A stretch of 64,000 nucleotides of DNA from Candidatus Desulfosporosinus nitrosoreducens (lineage in GTDB: Bacteria > Bacillota > Desulfitobacteriia > Desulfitobacteriales > Desulfitobacteriaceae). The position numbers and the translations under genes were made by a program. The DNA lies in assembly GCF_030954495.1 (NCBI RefSeq), contig NZ_JAVHUW010000064.1, positions 1 through 64,000 of the forward strand. Reading direction: 5' to 3'. Below are positions 59,627-64,000 of this stretch, in pieces (within the stretch, counting starts at the first letter, position 1; every line of letters begins with the position of its first letter). The notes under the pieces are model-generated. The model was not told where the DNA came from. It did no database searches and saw only the letters and a program-made list of their open reading frames with translations.

Positions 59627-59954
59627 TGTCATCTTCCATCCTCTTAATAGCGTTAGGAAGCTGCTTACCGCTTTCAACCACCATGCCCCGTTTAACTACT
59701 GTCAGGCAGGCTCTTATATTGGGTTGCCCGTTAACCGTTACACGGCATTCCAGGCAATGGCCGATGTTGCAGTAAATCCCGCGGGGTTTTCCGCTCACCT
59801 CATGCACCCGCAGCGTTCTAACCCCATTTGCCAGCAGTGCGGCGGCAATTGTTTCATTTTCATAAGCCTGATATTTCTTGCCGTCAAATTGAAATGAAAT
59901 GGCTTTACGTTCCGGTAGTTTTCCCAGGATGGGATGGTCCAGTAATCTCGTCAC
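59619..59954 (-). CDS. HcnA/gamma-type [2Fe-2S] subunit
   Basis: A 111-residue ferredoxin-like protein with YCNIGHCLECRVTV and a later RACL, giving the Cys set C-X4-C-X2-C...C of a plant-type [2Fe-2S] cluster. Its N-terminus (ISFQFDGKKYQAYENETIAAALLANG) matches the gamma subunit of sarcosine/hydroxyproline-type dehydrogenases. The end overlaps the alpha subunit start. With 56916, 58096 and 58400 it forms a complete four-gene enzyme that probably feeds electrons to the membrane quinone pool. Confidence 0.92.
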   Translation of the reverse strand: MTRLLDHPILGKLPERKAISFQFDGKKYQAYENETIAAALLANGVRTLRVHEVSGKPRGIYCNIGHCLECRVTVNGQPNIRACLTVVKRGMVVESGKQLPNAIKRMEDDNE

Positions 59955-60079
59955 CTTTTTCCCCCCTTTATATTTTCATTAAACTACCATACAAAATCAT
60001 GCCCACTTATAATGAGGGCATATCTATCTCGGCAAACCTGCAGAAGTCAATTCTCCATATCTAAATATTCTGTCTTTTC

Positions 60080-61816
60080 TTAAACCTCAAATTTCCCTAC
60101 CAGGCCCATCAGCCTTTCCCCGAGCTTGGCCAGTTCCTCAGCCGCTTTGCCGATAGATTCCATCGTCGCCTGCTGCTCCTCTGAAGCGGCGGAAGCCTCT
60201 TGGGTGCTATTTTCAGCTTCACCCGCTATACCGGCAATATTGTCCACAGCTTGAACAACCTGAGAAATTCCGGCAGCCATTTGTTGAGTAGCCGTGGATA
60301 CCTGATGCATCTGACCGACCACTACGTTGATTTCCGCAACAATCATATGAAACGCCGAACCGGTCAAATTCACGGTTTCAACTCCTGCCGCAACTTCGTG
60401 CTTGCCTTTTTCCATTCCTTGTACGACACGTTCAGTCTCTCTTTGCATATCTCCAATCAACAAGGCGATTTGCTGGGCCGAAGCAGAAGATTGTTCCGCA
60501 AGCTTCCTTACCTCTTCAGCGACAACAGCGAACCCCCGTCCCTGTTCCCCTGCCCGCGCCGCTTCGATGGCGGCGTTTAAGGCCAACAAATTAGTTTGAT
60601 CGGCAATTCCTTTAATAACATCGACAATTCGCCCGATTTTCAACGATCGTTCACCCAACAACGCTACCGCGGCGGCCGTTTGCACCGTGACCTCCCTGAT
60701 TTCTTCAATTTTCCGCACAGCGTTTTCAGCCTGAACTACCCCTGATTCGGCAACCCGGACCACTTTCTCACTGCTCTGGCTGACATGCTCCGTATTTTCC
60801 ACGACCTGGCTGGAATTCGCCGCCAGTTGCTTAATCGTTGCCCTTGTTTCCGCCACAGACTGCGCCTGGCCGATTGCCCCGCTGTCGAGTTGCCCGATCA
60901 TGGCCGTAACTTGTTCACCGGCTCTGCCGGCATCCCCGGCCGAAGCCGCCAGTTCCTCACTGGCGGCGGCTAAACTGCTTGCCGTATCAATGACTTCTTT
61001 TACGATGCGGTTAAGGTCTGAGCTCATTTTATTAAAAGCCTTGGCCAATTCACCTAATTCATCATGAGACCGCACCGGTACTTGCTCGGTCAGTTTACCC
61101 CCGGCAATTTCCGTAAAGGCAACTTGTAACAGGGCCAAAGCTTTGACAAGATTCTTGGTGATAAGATAGATGATCAGACCGGTTATAATAATTGCTATCA
61201 GGGTCAGTATGATATTTATTAAGCGCGCTAAATTTTCCAGACTATCCATACGCACCTGATTCTGTGCCATCAGCTCGTCAAGGGTGTCCGTAAATTTAGT
61301 GAGGTTATCAAACACTTGATCCCTGGGGACCGAAAAGTATTCTTTCTGAGCCTGTATCACCCCTGCCGGGTCTTTTTCAAGAGTTGTTCCGTCTTTACCA
61401 AGTTTGAGACAAGTTTGATAAATCATAAAGGCGGAATTATTACCGCTTATATATTTATCAAATTGATCTTTAGCGGCAGTGAGATACTTCAGACTATCCG
61501 GATTGATGGTCATTTGGCCGATTACGTCAAAACCATTCATCACATCCCGGACATTTTCCGAATAAGTTTTAAAATATTTATCGGCTTCCTGCTGTGAATT
61601 GGATAGCAAATAGTAGGCGCCGGTACTGCTGACAGCCATTGTCTGGTAGCGGAGATTAGCGGCAGTTTTCTGGGCAGCCTGCAAATTATAGACTTCCGAT
61701 CTTTGCCGGGAAACGATGCTTTGCACGATTATATTGGTAACGGCAACCGCTATAAAGAGAACTATAACCAACGAAAAGCCTAAATAGAGTTTCTTCTTAA
61801 CAGTTATTTGAATCAC
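60080..61816 (-). CDS. Methyl-accepting chemotaxis protein
   Basis: A 578-residue receptor: TM1 (LYLGFSLVIVLFIAVAVTNIIV), an extracytoplasmic helical sensor of about 160 residues, TM2 (IILTLIAIIITGLIIYLI), HAMP (LTEQVPVRSHDELGELAKAFNKM) and a long coiled signalling domain with the hairpin tip DQTNLLALNAAIEAARAGE. The sensor looks like the four-helix bundle type. Its position inside the amine/amino-acid catabolic block suggests it senses the substrate, but the sensor part has no fingerprint for ligand. Start ATG is an isolated ribosome site with weak AGGAG. Confidence 0.93.
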   Translation of the reverse strand: MIQITVKKKLYLGFSLVIVLFIAVAVTNIIVQSIVSRQRSEVYNLQAAQKTAANLRYQTMAVSSTGAYYLLSNSQQEADKYFKTYSENVRDVMNGFDVIGQMTINPDSLKYLTAAKDQFDKYISGNNSAFMIYQTCLKLGKDGTTLEKDPAGVIQAQKEYFSVPRDQVFDNLTKFTDTLDELMAQNQVRMDSLENLARLINIILTLIAIIITGLIIYLITKNLVKALALLQVAFTEIAGGKLTEQVPVRSHDELGELAKAFNKMSSDLNRIVKEVIDTASSLAAASEELAASAGDAGRAGEQVTAMIGQLDSGAIGQAQSVAETRATIKQLAANSSQVVENTEHVSQSSEKVVRVAESGVVQAENAVRKIEEIREVTVQTAAAVALLGERSLKIGRIVDVIKGIADQTNLLALNAAIEAARAGEQGRGFAVVAEEVRKLAEQSSASAQQIALLIGDMQRETERVVQGMEKGKHEVAAGVETVNLTGSAFHMIVAEINVVVGQMHQVSTATQQMAAGISQVVQAVDNIAGIAGEAENSTQEASAASEEQQATMESIGKAAEELAKLGERLMGLVGKFEV

Positions 61817-61857
61817 TCCTCGTAACCAGGCTTATCCAATTGACTATTCATTTTCAG

Positions 61858-62655
61858 TTACTCGTACAATCCTTTCCGGTGGGCATTAAGATATCCCATG
61901 CAGAAAGAATCCTGTCCCACTAAAGCCTGCGAGGCATAGACAAATCCCATCATAGCTTTGTCCAAAGGATCTAAGATATAAGCGTCCATGCCGGCAGCCA
62001 TAGTCTGAATCATAAACGCCTGGTTAAGAATCTTCCGGTTAGGCAGCCCAAAAGAAATGTTGCTTAAGCCGCAGGCGGCATGAACCCGGGGGTGTTCCTG
62101 CCGGATAAAGCGGACAGTCTCCAGAACATCGAGACCAAACTTTTCTCCGGTGCTGATGGGAGTGATCAGAGGGTCCAGGTAGATATCATCTTCCGCAACC
62201 CCTGCGGCGGTCAGATCCCTGATTAACTGACGAACAATTGTTATACGTTCCTCGGCTGAATTAGGAATACCATTATCCCCCATGCACAAAGCGATTACTT
62301 TGGCTTTATATTTCAAAACCATAGGCAATACTTTTTCAAATCGTTCTTTTTCCGCAGTAATTGAATTAACCATAGTCTGACCATTCTTGGCCGCCGCCAG
62401 CCCCGCCTCCATCGCTTCGGCCCTCGGCGTGTCAAGACAAAGCGGCGCGGACACAGCTTCCTGGACAGTGTTAACAAGCCATTCCATGGTTTCTACCTCG
62501 TTATACACCATTGTTCCGCAGTTGACATCCACATAATGGGCCCCGGCTTCAACTTGCTTTTTAGCTAAATCCTGAATAAAAGCGGCGTCTCTTTGCTCGA
62601 CAGCCGGTTTAACGGCTTTCCGGCTTGTATTTATCAGTTCACCGATGATCAACAT
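61858..62655 (-). CDS. Methyltetrahydrofolate:corrinoid methyltransferase (MtgA/MtrH-like)
   Basis: A 265-residue pterin-binding TIM barrel: LIIGELINTSRKAVKPAV, GAHYVDVNCGTM, LCLDTPRAEAMEAGL and NGQTMVNSITAEKERF are the family signatures, with a later YLDPLITPISTGEKFGLDVLE. It moves a methyl group from a methylated corrinoid protein to tetrahydrofolate, or back, linking demethylation to the Wood-Ljungdahl C1 pathway. AAAAAGGAGG precedes the ATG. It follows the corrinoid protein gene. The upstream methyltransferase (MttB type) is not in the window. Confidence 0.92.
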   Translation of the reverse strand: MLIIGELINTSRKAVKPAVEQRDAAFIQDLAKKQVEAGAHYVDVNCGTMVYNEVETMEWLVNTVQEAVSAPLCLDTPRAEAMEAGLAAAKNGQTMVNSITAEKERFEKVLPMVLKYKAKVIALCMGDNGIPNSAEERITIVRQLIRDLTAAGVAEDDIYLDPLITPISTGEKFGLDVLETVRFIRQEHPRVHAACGLSNISFGLPNRKILNQAFMIQTMAAGMDAYILDPLDKAMMGFVYASQALVGQDSFCMGYLNAHRKGLYE

Positions 62656-62756
62656 ACCTTGTCCTCCTTTTTAAGATTTTCCCGAGACGCTCAAAACTCT
62701 TCCGCTCAGAAAAAACTTTTCTGCCTTACCGGCCTTAGGCATCTAATTCAATTCCA

Positions 62757-63383
62757 TCAGCTAAGCAGCTTTAAGCACAAATCTGCCGCAGAAGCCGCGT
62801 CGGGAGCAAACCCGTCTGCCCCAATTTCATCGGCAAAGTCTTGAGAAATCGGGGCTCCGCCAACAATGCATTTTACTTTTAAGCCTTCTTCTTTGATTAA
62901 TTCAATAGTATCTTTCATGCTCAACATAGTAGTGGTAAGCAGAGCGGACATAGCAAGGATATCGGGTTTATGTTCTTTTATGGCCGACACAAATTTGTCG
63001 GGGGCAACGTCTACGCCTAAGTTAATGACTTTAAAGCCGTTGCTTTCCATCATCATACCCACCAAGTTCTTACCGATATCGTGAAGGTCGCCTTTAACGG
63101 TTCCGATTAAGACATTGCCTTTGTTGGGCATATCCTTCTCGGCTATGAACGGTTTTACGATTTCAATCCCGGCTGACATAGATTTCGCACACATAAGTAC
63201 CTCGGGAACGAACATATCTCCATTTTTAAAACGAACGCCTACGACATTCATGCCGCCAATTAACCCCTCGTTGATGATTTCAATGGGGTTTACTCCTTCA
63301 TCTACCATGGCCTTGGTTATTTCTTTGACCTCTGCTACCTTGCCGGAAATAACACTTTGCTTCAAAGATTCAAAATTTTTCAT
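62757..63383 (-). CDS. Corrinoid protein (MttC/MtgC-like, B12-binding)
   Basis: A 208-residue cobalamin carrier. The N-terminal helical cap (EVKEITKAMVDEGVNPIEIINEGLIGGMNVVGVRFKNGDMFVPEVLMCAKSM) is followed by the Rossmann-like domain with the base-off His motif GDLHDIGKNLV (DXHXXG) and LLTTTMLSMKD, VGGAPISQDFADEIGADG. It accepts the methyl group from a substrate-specific methyltransferase and gives it to the enzyme at 61858. AAGGGAGCA lies before the ATG. Two direct repeats of 18 bp lie in its upstream region. Confidence 0.95.
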   Translation of the reverse strand: MKNFESLKQSVISGKVAEVKEITKAMVDEGVNPIEIINEGLIGGMNVVGVRFKNGDMFVPEVLMCAKSMSAGIEIVKPFIAEKDMPNKGNVLIGTVKGDLHDIGKNLVGMMMESNGFKVINLGVDVAPDKFVSAIKEHKPDILAMSALLTTTMLSMKDTIELIKEEGLKVKCIVGGAPISQDFADEIGADGFAPDAASAADLCLKLLS

Positions 63384-63450
63384 GATATTTGTGCTCCCTT
63401 CTCATATTGGCTATTGTGTAATTTAGCCAAAATAACTTCTGTACAATTTT

Positions 63451-63489
63451 TCTTGAACAGACTGCCGATTATCTTGAATAGACTGCCGA
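63451..63489. repeat. Two direct repeats upstream of the corrinoid gene
   Basis: TCTTGAACAGACTGCCGA (63451-63468) and TCTTGAATAGACTGCCGA (63472-63489) differ at one base and start 21 nt apart, two helical turns. They lie 68-106 nt upstream of the corrinoid protein start and look like an activator's binding sites. No promoter was pinned down between them and the gene. Confidence 0.7.
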
Positions 63490-63538
63490 AAGATGACAAC
63501 AATTTGTGCCGACTTTAATTCGTCCGACAAAATCCAGA

Positions 63539-64000
63539 CTATGCTTTTCCCACCCCTAAAACTTCCCGGGCATATCGTATGCTTTTAAGGCAGGCCTCAA
63601 GTTGTTTCTTCTGAGCTACTTCGAGGGAGTCGCCTTCCATATCCCATTCGATTTCAAACGTAATACGGTCAGTTGGCGATACTTCTTTAATTAAGCTGTA
63701 GACCTTGAGACAATCAATATCGCCATCTCCTAAGGCTACTCCGTGGAAACGCAGTCCGAACTCATCTCTGTCAAGCTTATGGTCACAAAAATGGTTGACA
63801 AAAGCATAGGGTGCGAGTTTTTCAACCGCGCTCATTGGATCTTCCAGCACACACATGGAATTAACCGTATCCACACAGGCGCCAACCAGAGGATGATTGA
63901 TTTGTTTAATCAGCCAAATAACTTCATCCGCATAAGTATCGGTGTGATTTTCTACGGCAAGTTTAATCCCTTTTTTCTCAAGCAGGGGCAAGGTCGCTTT
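63539..64000 (-). CDS. Sugar-phosphate isomerase/epimerase-like TIM barrel (partial)
   Basis: The last gene on the minus strand in view, cut at its N-terminus by the window edge; about 150 residues of the C-terminal part are visible (KATLPLLEKKGIKLAVENHTD, GACVDTVNSMCVLEDP, PYAFVNHFCDHKLD, GDGDIDCLKVYSLIKEVSP). ENH with later Asp and His are the metal-binding pattern of xylose-isomerase-like/AP endonuclease 2 barrels. Members act on sugars, inositols and hydroxypyruvate. It lies upstream of the corrinoid protein gene on the same strand and may belong to the same block. Specific reaction unknown. Confidence 0.8.
   Translation of the reverse strand, partial: KATLPLLEKKGIKLAVENHTDTYADEVIWLIKQINHPLVGACVDTVNSMCVLEDPMSAVEKLAPYAFVNHFCDHKLDRDEFGLRFHGVALGDGDIDCLKVYSLIKEVSPTDRITFEIEWDMEGDSLEVAQKKQLEACLKSIRYAREVLGVGKA

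Noticed and set aside
56916..59954. The FAD/[2Fe-2S] genes as hydrogen cyanide synthase (hcnABC)
   Set aside because: Subunit similarity is real, but the BFD part is a separate gene and the neighbours (DapA-like lyases, aldehyde dehydrogenase) fit amino-acid catabolism much better.
1..64000. rRNA, tRNA, CRISPR arrays and riboswitches
   Set aside because: No convincing example was seen on reading both strands; a covariance-model search was not possible here.

Overview
The window looks like chromosomal DNA from an anaerobic, low-to-mid GC Firmicute of the class Clostridia. The best guess is a Desulfosporosinus/Desulfitobacterium-type member of the Peptococcaceae. Support comes from strong AGGAGG-type ribosome binding sites, frequent TTG and GTG starts, corrinoid methyl-transfer proteins, a choline-type glycyl radical enzyme, DUF3786 and DUF1638 proteins, and many LysR regulators. 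No rRNA or tRNA gene was seen. Every family assignment was made by eye from sequence motifs; no database search was run.

Layout. (1) 1-16.5 kb is an accessory region: a fragment that looks like a Wadjet JetC protein at the left edge, a nitrilase, a CPBP protease, two divergent LysR genes, a lone efflux adaptor, a thioredoxin reductase/thioredoxin pair, a LysR-flanked operon of a transporter and a type I phosphodiesterase, and an EamA exporter. Three of four copies of a 124-bp hairpin repeat and one 180-nt hairpin element lie here. (2) 16.9-19.0 kb holds a PaaK-like adenylate-forming enzyme and its TetR regulator. (3) 19.4-34.2 kb is a complete, visibly GC-richer bacterial microcompartment (BMC) operon for choline. 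It encodes CutC choline TMA-lyase, its activase CutD, two acyl-CoA-type aldehyde dehydrogenase paralogues (one without its catalytic cysteine), PduL, PduS, EutJ, EutP, EutQ, a EutT-like protein and eight shell proteins. (4) 34.9-44 kb holds a nitroreductase, a MarR-controlled QueG-like/DUF3786 pair, a LysA-like decarboxylase and an ABC importer lacking a binding protein. (5) 44-50.3 kb holds small proteins, an M24 peptidase, a membrane-anchored one-component regulator and a formate/nitrite transporter. (6) 50.3-64 kb is a long minus-strand catabolic block: IlvD/Edd dehydratase, DUF1638 protein, aldehyde dehydrogenase, two DapA-like lyases, a multi-subunit FAD/Fe-S amino-acid dehydrogenase, a chemoreceptor, a methyl-THF methyltransferase, a corrinoid protein and a TIM-barrel protein cut by the window end.

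How the genes work together. In the BMC, CutC would split choline into trimethylamine and acetaldehyde. Aldehyde dehydrogenase and PduL would turn acetaldehyde into acetyl-phosphate. PduS, together with two shell proteins that carry iron-sulfur signatures, could move electrons out through the shell. No alcohol dehydrogenase lies in the operon, so this route may matter for NAD+ recycling. In the right-hand block, the FAD dehydrogenase, DapA-like lyase and aldehyde dehydrogenase match the hydroxyproline route to alpha-ketoglutarate semialdehyde. The IlvD/Edd dehydratase plus the second DapA-like lyase match the sugar-acid route to the same compound. The adjacent corrinoid methyl-transfer genes suggest that the starting compound may be N-methylated, for example hydroxyproline betaine. 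The choline and right-hand blocks together suggest a cell specialised in quaternary amines.
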